This document shows, in pieces, positions 6,969 through 13,511 of a stretch of 13,511 nucleotides of DNA. Source of the stretch: Aromatoleum sp. Lineage in GTDB: Bacteria > Pseudomonadota > Gammaproteobacteria > Burkholderiales > Casimicrobiaceae. The DNA lies in contig JAAFGU010000030.1 of NCBI GenBank assembly GCA_010365205.1, positions 1-13,511 on the forward strand, read 5' to 3'. Positions within the stretch are counted from its first letter, which is position 1. Each line of letters begins with the position of its first letter. The translations under genes were made by a program, and so were the position numbers. A model generated the notes under the pieces. It ran no database searches. It had not been told where the DNA came from and was given only the letters and a program-made list of their open reading frames with translations.

Positions 6969-6993
6969 GGCAATGCCGGCGGTGCCGCAGCGC

Positions 6994-7689
6994 TCACTTG
7001 AACACCAGCGTCAGGTCGGCCAGGAGGATCAGCAGTACGATGATCGCGATGATCGCAAGCACGCCGACGAGCATGGTCCTCGATTCGGCTTGGGACGACA
7101 GGATCTCGTCGGCGAGTTCCGCCAGTTGCACGTTCCCCGCGACCGACTCCAGAACGGGCGGCCCGCCATTGCCGGCGTTCGATGACGCAGAAGGCACGGC
7201 AATCGGCAGGATGATCGAAAAATCAGTCACCGGAAGCTTTCGGTGGCCGGCCGTATCCCAGATCTTGATTCTGCCCGCGGCGCCGGCGCCAAAGCGCAAC
7301 CCGGCCAGTCCCGTCGCGGCCACTTTTTCGCCGGCATCGACGAAGAACTTGGTCGGCAACGCACCCGTCAGCGCGACTCTCAGCAACGCATCGAACTTGC
7401 GGCCGGCCATCGTGACATCGATTTGAAACTTGGCGGCGCCCCCCGATTCACCGCCCGCAGGCGTTCCCGGAACATAGATGAGCGTACCGAGTGTCTTCGG
7501 GCGCGTGTTTCCCGGCGTTTCGCGGCGCTCGCGAATTCGCAGGACACCGGGGAGTGCCTCGAGCCTGCCGCCAGGCATCAACACGACCGTTTCGCCTTCG
7601 GCGACCGCCACCTTCATCACGAGAATGCTTGCCTTGCCCTCCTCGATCACGAGTCGGGCCTTGAGCGGCTTGAATCCGATCAGGGGCAT
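6994..7689 (-). CDS. Hypothetical protein with C-terminal membrane anchor
   Basis: I do not recognise this 231-residue protein. Residues 1-165 are soluble, rich in beta-strand-like alternation (RLVIEEGKASILVMKVAVAE, TVVLMPGG, RIKIWDTAGHRKLPVTDFSI), with a Gly-rich linker around 79-85. A Ser/Asn/Gly-rich stretch (166-177) leads to an amphipathic segment (QLAELADEILSSQAE) and one strongly hydrophobic helix (about 205-228) ending in LVFK. It has no N-terminal signal peptide, so it would be tail-anchored with the bulk in the cytoplasm. Hydrophobicity at the end and regular codon use support real coding. Its ATG at 7689 lacks a strong Shine-Dalgarno. It lies downstream of the tRNA-Ser terminator, so it needs its own promoter, which I could not identify in 7690-7775. 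Function unknown. Confidence 0.72.
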   Translation of the reverse strand: MPLIGFKPLKARLVIEEGKASILVMKVAVAEGETVVLMPGGRLEALPGVLRIRERRETPGNTRPKTLGTLIYVPGTPAGGESGGAAKFQIDVTMAGRKFDALLRVALTGALPTKFFVDAGEKVAATGLAGLRFGAGAAGRIKIWDTAGHRKLPVTDFSIILPIAVPSASSNAGNGGPPVLESVAGNVQLAELADEILSSQAESRTMLVGVLAIIAIIVLLILLADLTLVFK

Positions 7690-7775
7690 GCGTCAACCCG
7701 TCATCCGTGTGGTCGTTACGCTCCGGCGCCACCGGCGCTCCGCGCAGCAGGGTGCACCCATCGTGTAGTCACGGC

Positions 7776-7802
7776 AAAAAAATCGCCGCTCCCGGGCGGC
7801 GA
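7776..7802 (-). terminator. Rho-independent terminator of tRNA-Ser
   Basis: On the reverse strand, TCGCCGC and GCGGCGA form a 7-bp stem around a 6-base loop (7783-7802), directly followed by a run of seven T (7776-7782). It lies 12 bases beyond the tRNA 3' end in the direction of transcription. Confidence 0.88.
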
Positions 7803-7814
7803 GCAGCGTGCGAG

Positions 7815-7904
7815 TGGCGGAGAGATAGGGATTCGAACCCTAGATACGCGTAAACGTATACCTGATTTCGAGTCAGGCGCCTTCGACCACTCGGCCATCT
7901 CTCC
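7815..7904 (-). tRNA. tRNA-Ser (anticodon CGA)
   Basis: The reverse strand folds as a class II tRNA of 90 nt. The acceptor GGAGAGA pairs with TCTCTCC, then discriminator G and an encoded CCA (7815-7817). The anticodon stem CCTGA/TCAGG encloses loop CTCGAAA, giving anticodon CGA (7868-7870), which reads UCG serine codons. The T arm is TAGGG-TTCGAAT-CCCTA. The long variable arm (ATACG/CGTAT) is the serine hallmark. The D region has the usual GCCGAGTGGTCGAAGGC. It has its own -10 box and terminator, so it is a single-gene transcription unit. Confidence 0.97.
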
Positions 7905-7914
7905 GCAGCCGATG

Positions 7915-7920
7915 ATTATA
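7915..7920 (-). promoter_or_regulatory. -10 box of the tRNA-Ser promoter
   Basis: A perfect TATAAT on the reverse strand ends 10 bases before the tRNA 5' end, the expected place for a tRNA promoter with a very short leader. The -35 region at 17 bp is not close to TTGACA. Confidence 0.65.
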
Positions 7921-7963
7921 GCGCGACGTCACTCCTCCCCGCATTAGACGGGCTTGGCGCAAT

Positions 7964-7985
7964 GCCCGCGACTTCCGTTGCGGGC
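7964..7985. repeat. Strong hairpin between tRNA-Ser and the fdh operon terminator
   Basis: GCCCGCGAC and GTTGCGGGC form a 9-bp stem (one G-T wobble) around TTCC. Read leftward, the RNA would have a GGAA (GNRA-type) loop closed by C-G. There is no T-run. It lies 16 bp past the fdh operon terminator and could act as a back-up transcript barrier or a REP-like element; no second copy is visible in the window. Confidence 0.4.
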
Positions 7986-8001
7986 CGTTCCAGCCGCCGC
8001 C

Positions 8002-8029
8002 AAAAAAAACGGGAGCCGCGGCTCCCGTT
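8002..8029 (-). terminator. Rho-independent terminator of the formate dehydrogenase operon
   Basis: On the reverse strand ACGGGAGC-CGCG-GCTCCCGT forms an 8-bp stem (8009-8028), extended by A-T pairs, with a run of eight T at 8002-8009, the first of which can pair in the extended stem. It begins about 21 bases after the stop of the last gene at 8051 and closes the leftward operon. Confidence 0.92.
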
Positions 8030-8050
8030 GGCTGTGTGCAAATACCGTCG

Positions 8051-8464
8051 TTACTTCTTGCTCGAATCTTTTGCCGCGCCTGCGCCGGTCGCGGGGGCGG
8101 AGGGCTGGGACTGCGGCTTGGCCGGACCCTTGGCGTCCGCCGATTGGCCGGTGCGCGAGCCGGCGGGCGTGTTGCCCTGCGCGGTCATAACCGGGGCGCT
8201 CCCCGCTGCCGCCGCGATCGGCGTCGGGTGAACGATGACGCCCTTCGCCTTCTGCTCGGCGATGTACCGCGCGGCAACGCGATCCTCGGCCTTCGCCTGC
8301 GCCATCTTTGCCTGGTCGGCAACAACGGCATCCTTGGCTTTTTTCTCCTCGGCAGCCGTTTTCTGCGCGTCGGTCGGCGGCGGCGGCGGCGGCAGCTTCG
8401 CCAGCGCGAGTCCCCATGTCGCCACAATCAGCGCTGCAGCAATCATCGCGCGCGTCGTTGTCAT
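8051..8464 (-). CDS. Exported Pro/Ala/Lys-rich protein, last gene of the fdh operon
   Basis: A 137-residue protein of unrecognised family. Residues 1-22 are a Sec-type signal peptide (MTTTRAMIAAALIVATWGLALA) with likely cleavage after ALA. The mature part begins KLPPPPPPTDAQ, continues as a charged Ala/Lys/Glu helix (about 34-72, with AAEEKKAKD and AKAEDRVAARYIAEQKAKG) and ends in a low-complexity Pro/Ser/Ala tail with lysines (KDSSKK). The start at 8464 is chosen over 8488 because GGGAG lies 8 bases before it and the signal peptide then has a normal N-region. It follows fdhC by 28 bp and precedes the operon terminator, so it is co-transcribed with the formate dehydrogenase. A periplasmic, possibly cell-wall or complex-associated role is inferred from context only. 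Confidence 0.8.
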   Translation of the reverse strand: MTTTRAMIAAALIVATWGLALAKLPPPPPPTDAQKTAAEEKKAKDAVVADQAKMAQAKAEDRVAARYIAEQKAKGVIVHPTPIAAAAGSAPVMTAQGNTPAGSRTGQSADAKGPAKPQSQPSAPATGAGAAKDSSKK

Positions 8465-8492
8465 CTGCACACTCCCTGCTATTCGCATTCGA

Positions 8493-9560
8493 TCAGGCCG
8501 GTTTCGCTCGCGCGGCGGCCACCGCTACCGGCGCTGCCTCGCGCTGGACGAATTGCTCGCGTGCCCTGCCGGCAACGACGTCTTCGTACCAACGCAGGTG
8601 GTGATGTTCGGCCCATGTCGCGTCGACATACCCGTCGCGCATCGCCGCATAAGTCCCGGACACTCCGAGCGTGCCCAGGTAGATATGCACGCAGGCCAGC
8701 GCGATCGCGACGTACGCGGCGATCATGTGCACGACGTTGGCGACCTGCATCGTCGACCGGGTCTGGTCGAAATTCGGGAACACGAGCACGAGTCCGCTGA
8801 CAACCAGCGTCGTGGAAAGCACGACCAATACGAGCCAGAACACCAATTTTTCGCCGGCGTTGAACTTGCCCGACGGGTACTCTTCGCCTTTGAAGTAACC
8901 GCGAAGGTGCGCGAACCACCTGAAGTCGTCGATGCTGATCCCGTTGTAGCGAATGAAGCGAACGATCATCCACGGCACCGCGACGATCAGCACAGGTCCG
9001 ATAAAATTGTGAAGATTCTTCGCGAGCACCGCGAGCCACGAGAACAGCGTGTATCCAATGAGCGGCAGCAGCACCGACTTCCCGAGCGAGAGGATGAGGC
9101 CGGTGACCCCCAGCGTGACCCAGACGATCGCCATCAGCCAGTGCGCATAGCGGTCGGCCGGCGTCAACCGCTCGATGACGCGGTCGCCGGGCTTGACCTG
9201 GGTGCTCATCGTCCCGCGGATCATGTAGAACGCCGCCAAGCCGCCCACCGTCAGCGCGAACAGCAAGCCGCCCCAGAACGCGATGGGTACGCGCACCGCG
9301 CGCCAGGTCTCCCCTTGCGACTGAATCAGGATGTTTGTTTCGCGACCCTGCACGGTCGTGATCTGGGGCACGCCTGAGCGGATTTCCTTCCAGACCGGCT
9401 GGTTGTTCAGCGGCTGGACGGCTTGTTGACTTTGCTGCTGCTGCGCCAGGTCCACTTCCTTGGCGACCACTGCCGGCGACTGCGCGGCCGCGAGACCGGC
9501 GGCAAAACTCAGGGCGGCGAACAGCGCGCCGGCCGTCCGCCCGATGGGTGAGCTCCGCAT
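8493..9560 (-). CDS. fdhC: Formate dehydrogenase gamma subunit, cytochrome b556 type
   Basis: This 355-residue integral membrane protein receives electrons from the iron-sulfur subunit and passes them through two b-type hemes to quinone. A signal-like segment (1-26, ending AAGLAAA) and a Gln-rich linker (QQQQSQQ, 40-46) precede a first membrane helix (about 93-114). Four further helices form the FdnI-type core. The probable heme ligands are His140 (RYAHWLMAIVW), His184 (NLHNFIG), His278 (VVHMIAAY) and His292 (CVHIYLG); the 14-residue spacing of the last pair is that of FdnI. WAEHHHLRWYEDV (316-328) is a typical C-terminal tail. It is longer than FdnI/FdoI (about 210 aa) because of the exported N-terminal extension, as in FdhC-type subunits of epsilonproteobacteria and Shewanella. 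GGAG five bases upstream supports the start. Confidence 0.92.
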   Translation of the reverse strand: MRSSPIGRTAGALFAALSFAAGLAAAQSPAVVAKEVDLAQQQQSQQAVQPLNNQPVWKEIRSGVPQITTVQGRETNILIQSQGETWRAVRVPIAFWGGLLFALTVGGLAAFYMIRGTMSTQVKPGDRVIERLTPADRYAHWLMAIVWVTLGVTGLILSLGKSVLLPLIGYTLFSWLAVLAKNLHNFIGPVLIVAVPWMIVRFIRYNGISIDDFRWFAHLRGYFKGEEYPSGKFNAGEKLVFWLVLVVLSTTLVVSGLVLVFPNFDQTRSTMQVANVVHMIAAYVAIALACVHIYLGTLGVSGTYAAMRDGYVDATWAEHHHLRWYEDVVAGRAREQFVQREAAPVAVAAARAKPA

Positions 9561-9576
9561 GCGTTCTCCGTGACCG

Positions 9577-9801
9577 TCAGCTTATGCGCTTGTACTCGTT
9601 CTGGCTCTGGTTTCGGGTCTTGACCGCCCGCTCCCATTCCGTCTTGTTGCCGCTGAACGGCGCGGCGTCATACGGTGGCGTGTCGGGCTTGCCCTGATAT
9701 TTGCCCTGCTTGTACTCGATGACCTGCGGACGTTCGCCGCAGGCGGCGACGCCTACCGCAACGGCGATTGCGGCCATCGCCAGGATCGCTTGCTTGATCA
9801 C
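9577..9801 (-). CDS. Small lipoprotein inside the fdh operon
   Basis: A 74-residue lipoprotein starting at GTG 9801, missed if only ATG is considered. Residues 1-20 form a hydrophobic signal ending in the lipobox VAAC, so Cys21 would be lipidated. The mature part is about 54 residues, polar and aromatic: RPQVIEYKQGKYQGKPDTPP followed by a KTEWERAVKTRNQSQNEYKRI end. The GTG overlaps the fdhB stop (GTGA) and has a strong GGAGGAG seven bases upstream, which lies inside the fdhB coding end. It lies between fdhB and fdhC, so it is probably part of, or helps assemble, the membrane-bound enzyme on the periplasmic side. I do not know a named family for it. The much longer open frame reaching 10185 is antisense-like noise out of frame with fdhB. 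Confidence 0.85.
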   Translation of the reverse strand: MIKQAILAMAAIAVAVGVAACGERPQVIEYKQGKYQGKPDTPPYDAAPFSGNKTEWERAVKTRNQSQNEYKRIS

Positions 9802-10442
9802 GATTTGGCTCCTCCGGGCGGCGCAGCCGGTTGCTTCGGCGCCTCGGGACGTCCGTACGCGGTATCCCAGCCCCAGGGCGGCATGCTCGGGGTCCCGCGT
9901 GCCGCGCGGTTGGTCACCCGTTCGCGATAGATGTCGGACAGCACGTCGCTGTCGCCGCCGAGCAGCGCCTTGGTCGCGCACATTTCGGCGCACGCCGGCA
10001 GCTTGCCTTCGGCAAGGCGATTGCGGCCGTATTTTTTGTACTCGGCGTCCGAATTGTTCGCTTCCGGGCCACCGGCGCAGAACGTGCATTTGTCCATCTT
10101 GCCGCGCACGCCGAACGCGCCGGCCTGCGGGAACTGCGGCGCTCCGAACGGACACGCGTAAAAGCAATAACCGCAGCCGATGCACAGATCCTTGTCGTGC
10201 AGCACGATCCCTTCTTCAGTGCGGTAGAAGCAGTCGACCGGGCACACGGCCATGCAGGGCGCGTCGGAACAATGCATGCAGGCGACCGAGATCGAGCGCT
10301 CCCCGGGAACGCCGTCGTTGATCGTGACCACGCGGCGGCGATTCACGCCCCAGGGGATGTCGTGCTCCTGTTTGCAGGCGGTGACGCAGCCGTTGCACTC
10401 GATGCAGCGCTCGGCGTCACAGAGAAACTTCATTCGGGCCAT
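9798..10442 (-). CDS. fdhB: Formate dehydrogenase beta subunit, 4x[4Fe-4S] ferredoxin type
   Basis: The 214-residue electron-transfer subunit carries four cysteine clusters: CIECNGCVTAC (13-23), CMHCSDAPCMAVC, CIGCGYCFYAC and CTFC with a distant CAEMC. This is the pattern of HybA/FdnH-type proteins that bind four [4Fe-4S] clusters and wire the catalytic subunit to the cytochrome b. It is shorter than FdnH/FdoH (about 290-300 aa) and lacks their C-terminal transmembrane helix, ending in a Pro/Ala-rich tail (APKQPAAPPGGAKS). It has no signal peptide and would be co-exported with FdhA through the Tat route. GAGGAG eight bases before ATG 10442 supports the start; the gene follows fdhA by 30 bp and overlaps the lipoprotein start. 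Confidence 0.94.
   Translation of the reverse strand: MARMKFLCDAERCIECNGCVTACKQEHDIPWGVNRRRVVTINDGVPGERSISVACMHCSDAPCMAVCPVDCFYRTEEGIVLHDKDLCIGCGYCFYACPFGAPQFPQAGAFGVRGKMDKCTFCAGGPEANNSDAEYKKYGRNRLAEGKLPACAEMCATKALLGGDSDVLSDIYRERVTNRAARGTPSMPPWGWDTAYGRPEAPKQPAAPPGGAKS
9809..9815 (-). promoter_or_regulatory. Shine-Dalgarno deciding the GTG start of the lipoprotein gene
   Basis: GGAGGAG on the reverse strand, 7 bases before GTG 9801, lies within the last codons of fdhB (encoding Gly-Gly-Ala). It fixes the start of the downstream lipoprotein gene and permits independent or coupled initiation. Confidence 0.75.
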
Positions 10443-10472
10443 CGTTGCGTCTCCTCAGGCTTGCCGCAGGGG

Positions 10473-13376
10473 TCAGGCGGTCGTCTTGGCGACCTGACAG
10501 AGCGTGGTCTTGGTTTCCTGCATCATCGTGACCGAGTCGTAGCCGTAGGTCGTGGCGGTGTTGACCGCCTCGCCGCGCACGATCGGATGCGCGCCCTCCG
10601 GGTAGTACTCGAGCATATCCTTGCCCATCCACCAGCCGGCGAAGTGGAACGGGATGAACGTGGTGCCCGGGCCCACGCGATTAGTGACCATCGCCTTCAC
10701 CTTGATCTGGGCGCCGGTCGGTGATTTCACCCACACGTACTCGCCGTCGCGGACGCTGCGATCGTTGGCATCCTTCGGGTTGATCTCGACGAAGTTCTCC
10801 TGCTGCAGCTCGGCGAGCCACGGATTGGACCGCGTCTCGTCACCGCCGCCTTCGTACTCGACCAGGCGGCCGCTCGTCAGGACCAGCGGAAACTCCTTGG
10901 AGATGTCCTTGTTCTTTTCCTGGACCGACTTGAACAGCGTCGGCAGGCGCCAGAACGCTTTCTTGTCGTCGTGCGTCGGATACTTCGCAACCAGGTCCGG
11001 GCGCGGCGAATACAGAGGCTCGCGATGCTGCGGGATGCCGTCGGGGAAGTTCCAGACGACGGCCCGCGCCTTCGCATTGCCGAACGGGTGACAACCGTGT
11101 TTCATCGACACGCGCTGGATGCCGCCGGACAGGTCGGTCTTCCAGTTCTTGCCTTCCGCACGCTTCTTCTCGTCGTCGGTCAGTTCGTCCCACCAGCCGA
11201 GTTTTTTCAGCAGCACGTGGTCGAACTCGGGATACCCGCCGGTGAGATCCCCGCCTTTCGGATACGACCCGTCCTCGGCGAGCAGGTTGACGCCGTCGCG
11301 CTCGACGCCAAAGTTCGCGCGGAAGCAGCCGCCGCCCTCCATGACGTGCTTGCTGGTGTCGTACAGATTGGGGGAACCGGGATGCTTGATCGCCGCCGTG
11401 CCGTAGCAGGGCCACGGCAAGCCGAAGTAGTCGCCGTCGCAGGGGCCGCCATTGGCTCGGAGCGTCTTCACGTCGAACGTGTTCATGTTCTTCATGTGCA
11501 GCTTCAGCCGCTCCGGCGATTGTCCGGTGTAGCCGATGGTCCAGCATCCGGCGTTGACCTCGCGCAGGACCGATTCCGGTTCCGGCTCCTCCCACTTGGC
11601 GTCGCCGTCCGGCTTCACCACTTTGTAATTCTTCACGAACTCGGGGCCGAACCCGAACTTCTTCGCGAACGCGTACATGATCGCCTGGTCGGTCTGCGAT
11701 TCGAACAGCGGCGTGATGACTCGCTCACGCCATTGAAGCGAACGGTTCGATGCCGTTACCGAGCCCGACGTCTCCAGCTGCGTGCAGGCGGGCAGCAGGT
11801 ACACGCCGTCCTTGCGCACCATCGCAGCCATCGCCGCAGTCGCCGACGGATACGGATCGATGACCACGAGCAGGTCGAGCTTCTTCATCGCCTCGATCAT
11901 CTCCTTGCCGCGCGACTGGCTGTTGGGCGCATGGCCCCAGAACACCAGCGCCCGGAGGTTCGAATCCTGGTCGATGAGCTCGTTCTTCTCCATGACGCCG
12001 TCGATCCAGCGCGACACCGTCATGCCGGGCTTTTCCATCATGCCCGGCGCGTATTGCTTCTGGATCCACTCGTAGGGAACGCCCCAGACCGCGGCCCAGT
12101 GCTTCCACGACCCGGCGGCCAGGCCGTAGTAGCCGGGCAACGAGTCCGGGTTGGGTCCGATGTCGGTCGCGCCCTGCACGTTGTCGTGGCCGCGGAATAT
12201 GTTCGCGCCGCCGCCCGAGACGCCGATGTTGCCGAGCGCGAGCTGGAGGATGCACGATGCACGGACGATCGCGTTTCCGATGGTGTGCTGCGTCTGCCCC
12301 ATGCACCAGACAACGGTGGATGGCCGGTTCTTGGCCATCATTTCCGCAATCTTGAAGACCGTGGCTTCTGGAACGCCGCAGACTTCCTCGACCTTGTCCG
12401 GGGTCCACTTGGCCATCACGTCGTCGCGCACCTTGTCCATGCCGTACACGCGATCGTGGATGTACTGCTTGTCTTCCCAGCCGTTCTTGAAGATGTGGTA
12501 CAGCATCCCGAACAGGAACGCGATGTCGGTCCCGGAGCGGATGCGCACGAATTCGTCGGCCTTGGCCGCGGTCCGCGTGAACCGCGGATCGACGACGATC
12601 ATCTTCGCGCCGGTCTCCTTCGCGTGCAGCATGTGCATCATCGACACCGGGTGCGCTTCGGCGGCGTTCGAGCCGATGTACATCGCGCACTTGGTATTGC
12701 CCATGTCGTTGTACGAATTGGTCATCGCGCCGTAGCCCCAGGTGTTGGCTACGCCCGCGACCGTCGTCGAGTGACAGATGCGGGCCTGATGATCGGTGTT
12801 GTTGGTGCCGAAGTACGACACGAACTTGCGCACCAGGTAGGACTGTTCGTTGCTGTGCTTCGAACTGCCGACCCAGAATACCGAGTCGGGTCCGGCTTCC
12901 TTCCTGAGGGCAAGCAGCTTGTCGCCGACCTCGTCGATTGCCTGCTGCCACGGGATCTTCTGGTACTTGCCGTTGACGAGCTTCATCGGCGACTTCAGGC
13001 GGAATTCACCGTGCCCGTGCTCGCGGATCGATGCGCCCTTGGCGCAGTGCGCGCCGAGGTTTAGCGGCGAGTCGAACACCGGCTCCTGCCGGGTCCACAC
13101 TCCGTTCTCGACGACGGCGTCGATCGCGCATCCGACCGAGCAGTGCGTGCAGACGGTGCGCTTGACCTCGCGCTTGATCGCGTCGCCCTCCGCGGCGGCC
13201 TCGGCCTTGCCGATCGTGCCGTAGGGCAGCTGGCTGGCGAACGCCCCGGCCCCGGCGACGAGGCCCGAACGTTTCAGAAACGTCCGCCGGTCCATCGTCG
13301 AGAGTCGTGCTCCCGCGACGCGGCGCAGACGCGGACCGGCTGCAGCGATACCGTCGCTCTTCTTGGTCAGCAGCAT
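10473..13376 (-). CDS. fdhA: Formate dehydrogenase alpha (catalytic) subunit, Tat-exported molybdo/tungsto-enzyme
   Basis: A complete 967-residue DMSO-reductase-family enzyme that oxidises formate to CO2 in the periplasm, using a bis-pterin guanine dinucleotide Mo or W cofactor. The twin-arginine motif RRTFLK (30-35) sits after an unusually long 27-residue N-region and before a hydrophobic stretch ending about AEA. The [4Fe-4S] site is Cys76, Cys79, Cys83 and Cys111 (CTHCSVGC then AHCAKG). The metal ligand is Cys201 with His202 in ARICHSTTVAGVANTWG, so this is the cysteine rather than the selenocysteine form. GAGGANIFRGHDNVQGATD-like sequence around 400 and the terminal TATTYGYDSVTMMQETKTTLC are typical of this FDH clade. 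GGAGGAGGAAGG directly upstream supports 13376; ATG 13295 (MDRRTFLK) is a weaker alternative. The gene begins 14 bp after the upstream small gene ends. Confidence 0.96.
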   Translation of the reverse strand: MLLTKKSDGIAAAGPRLRRVAGARLSTMDRRTFLKRSGLVAGAGAFASQLPYGTIGKAEAAAEGDAIKREVKRTVCTHCSVGCAIDAVVENGVWTRQEPVFDSPLNLGAHCAKGASIREHGHGEFRLKSPMKLVNGKYQKIPWQQAIDEVGDKLLALRKEAGPDSVFWVGSSKHSNEQSYLVRKFVSYFGTNNTDHQARICHSTTVAGVANTWGYGAMTNSYNDMGNTKCAMYIGSNAAEAHPVSMMHMLHAKETGAKMIVVDPRFTRTAAKADEFVRIRSGTDIAFLFGMLYHIFKNGWEDKQYIHDRVYGMDKVRDDVMAKWTPDKVEEVCGVPEATVFKIAEMMAKNRPSTVVWCMGQTQHTIGNAIVRASCILQLALGNIGVSGGGANIFRGHDNVQGATDIGPNPDSLPGYYGLAAGSWKHWAAVWGVPYEWIQKQYAPGMMEKPGMTVSRWIDGVMEKNELIDQDSNLRALVFWGHAPNSQSRGKEMIEAMKKLDLLVVIDPYPSATAAMAAMVRKDGVYLLPACTQLETSGSVTASNRSLQWRERVITPLFESQTDQAIMYAFAKKFGFGPEFVKNYKVVKPDGDAKWEEPEPESVLREVNAGCWTIGYTGQSPERLKLHMKNMNTFDVKTLRANGGPCDGDYFGLPWPCYGTAAIKHPGSPNLYDTSKHVMEGGGCFRANFGVERDGVNLLAEDGSYPKGGDLTGGYPEFDHVLLKKLGWWDELTDDEKKRAEGKNWKTDLSGGIQRVSMKHGCHPFGNAKARAVVWNFPDGIPQHREPLYSPRPDLVAKYPTHDDKKAFWRLPTLFKSVQEKNKDISKEFPLVLTSGRLVEYEGGGDETRSNPWLAELQQENFVEINPKDANDRSVRDGEYVWVKSPTGAQIKVKAMVTNRVGPGTTFIPFHFAGWWMGKDMLEYYPEGAHPIVRGEAVNTATTYGYDSVTMMQETKTTLCQVAKTTA

Positions 13377-13390
13377 GATCCTTCCTCCTC

Positions 13391-13511
13391 CTAGAGCTTG
13401 CAGGTGCGGTAGTAATCGCGGACGTGGGTCGTTTCGCGGTAACCGGGCCCCGCTACGACGGGCTGCACGACGGGCGCCACGACGCCGGCGGCGGCCGGCA
13501 GCGATGCCACG
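13391..13511 (-). CDS. Formate dehydrogenase-region Tat-target protein (FdhX-like), 5' end cut by window edge
   Basis: The last 39 codons of a leftward gene end at TAG 13391, 14 bp before fdhA. The visible part is Ala/Val/Pro-rich (PAAAGVVAPVVQPVVAG), then GYRETTHVRDYYRTCKL. The ending matches the small (about 65 aa) formate dehydrogenase accessory proteins with an N-terminal twin-arginine signal that precede fdhA in many proteobacteria and typically end in a YRET.HVR.YY motif. The Tat signal itself would lie beyond the window. The role is thought to be assembly or export of the enzyme. Position and ending make the call fairly safe despite the truncation. Confidence 0.78.
   Translation of the reverse strand, partial: VASLPAAAGVVAPVVQPVVAGPGYRETTHVRDYYRTCKL

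Noticed and set aside
7815..7904. tRNA-Ser as attachment site of an integrated element reaching to 6623
   Set aside because: No second copy of the tRNA 3' end and no integrase gene are visible; the nearest match is only a short GGGATTC at about 6383, expected by chance.
8235..9377. 380-codon rightward open frame
   Set aside because: It is antisense to the signal-peptide protein and fdhC; its Arg/His/Asp/Gln-rich translation is a shadow pattern.
10141..10206. Possible extra or missing cysteine in FdhB cluster III
   Set aside because: CIGCGYCFYACPFG is complete; the clusters follow the normal four-cluster pattern.
12765..12780. Selenocysteine (TGA) at the formate dehydrogenase metal site
   Set aside because: The codon at residue 201 is TGC (Cys), with no in-frame TGA and no SECIS-like hairpin needed.
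10971..13064. 697-codon rightward open frame
   Set aside because: It is entirely antisense to fdhA, with His/Arg/Val-rich translation typical of a GC-rich shadow and no recognisable domain.
1..13511. CRISPR arrays, insertion sequences, transposase genes, rRNA
   Set aside because: No regularly spaced repeats, no terminal inverted repeats with a transposase frame and no rRNA-like sequence were seen on either strand.

Overview
The window looks like chromosomal DNA of a GC-rich proteobacterium, most likely a betaproteobacterium related to Burkholderiales. That is an inference from the style of the formate dehydrogenase operon, Shine-Dalgarno sequences such as GGAGGAG, proteobacterial-type terminators and a tRNA-Ser with encoded CCA. 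No 16S rRNA gene or other taxonomic marker is present.

Left block (1-5040): a divergent catabolic cluster. Leftward lie a urocanate hydratase (HutU) family gene and, after it, an MmgE/PrpD-family gene cut by the window edge. Rightward lie a CaiB/BaiF-type CoA-transferase and an acyl-CoA dehydrogenase, coupled by an ATGA overlap. A shared 390-bp control region holds two inverted repeats just before the CoA-transferase start. The HutU homologue departs from the family signature next to the catalytic cysteine. The other usual hut genes are not in the window, so this may be a pathway for a modified imidazole or related acid rather than plain histidine degradation.

Middle patch (about 5041-6623): a visibly less GC-rich accessory stretch with three unrelated-looking genes. 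They are a leftward protein resembling the uracil-DNA glycosylase superfamily, a rightward 143-aa unknown protein, and an endonuclease/exonuclease/phosphatase (EEP) gene missing its C-terminal half. The EEP fragment is joined out of frame to the last ~108 codons of a short-chain dehydrogenase (SDR). This marks a recombination scar between the accessory DNA and older chromosome.

Right block (6950-13511): apparently stable chromosome, all leftward. It holds a membrane-anchored protein of unknown role, a tRNA-Ser(CGA) with its own -10 box and terminator, and a respiratory formate dehydrogenase operon. Operon order in the direction of transcription is: FDH-region Tat-target protein (cut by the right edge), fdhA (catalytic, Tat signal, Cys at the metal site), fdhB (four iron-sulfur clusters), a 74-aa lipoprotein, fdhC (cytochrome b) and a 137-aa secreted Pro/Ala/Lys-rich protein, then a strong terminator. 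FdhABC would oxidise formate in the periplasm and pass electrons through iron-sulfur clusters and two b hemes to the quinone pool. The two small exported proteins are probable accessory components of unknown role.
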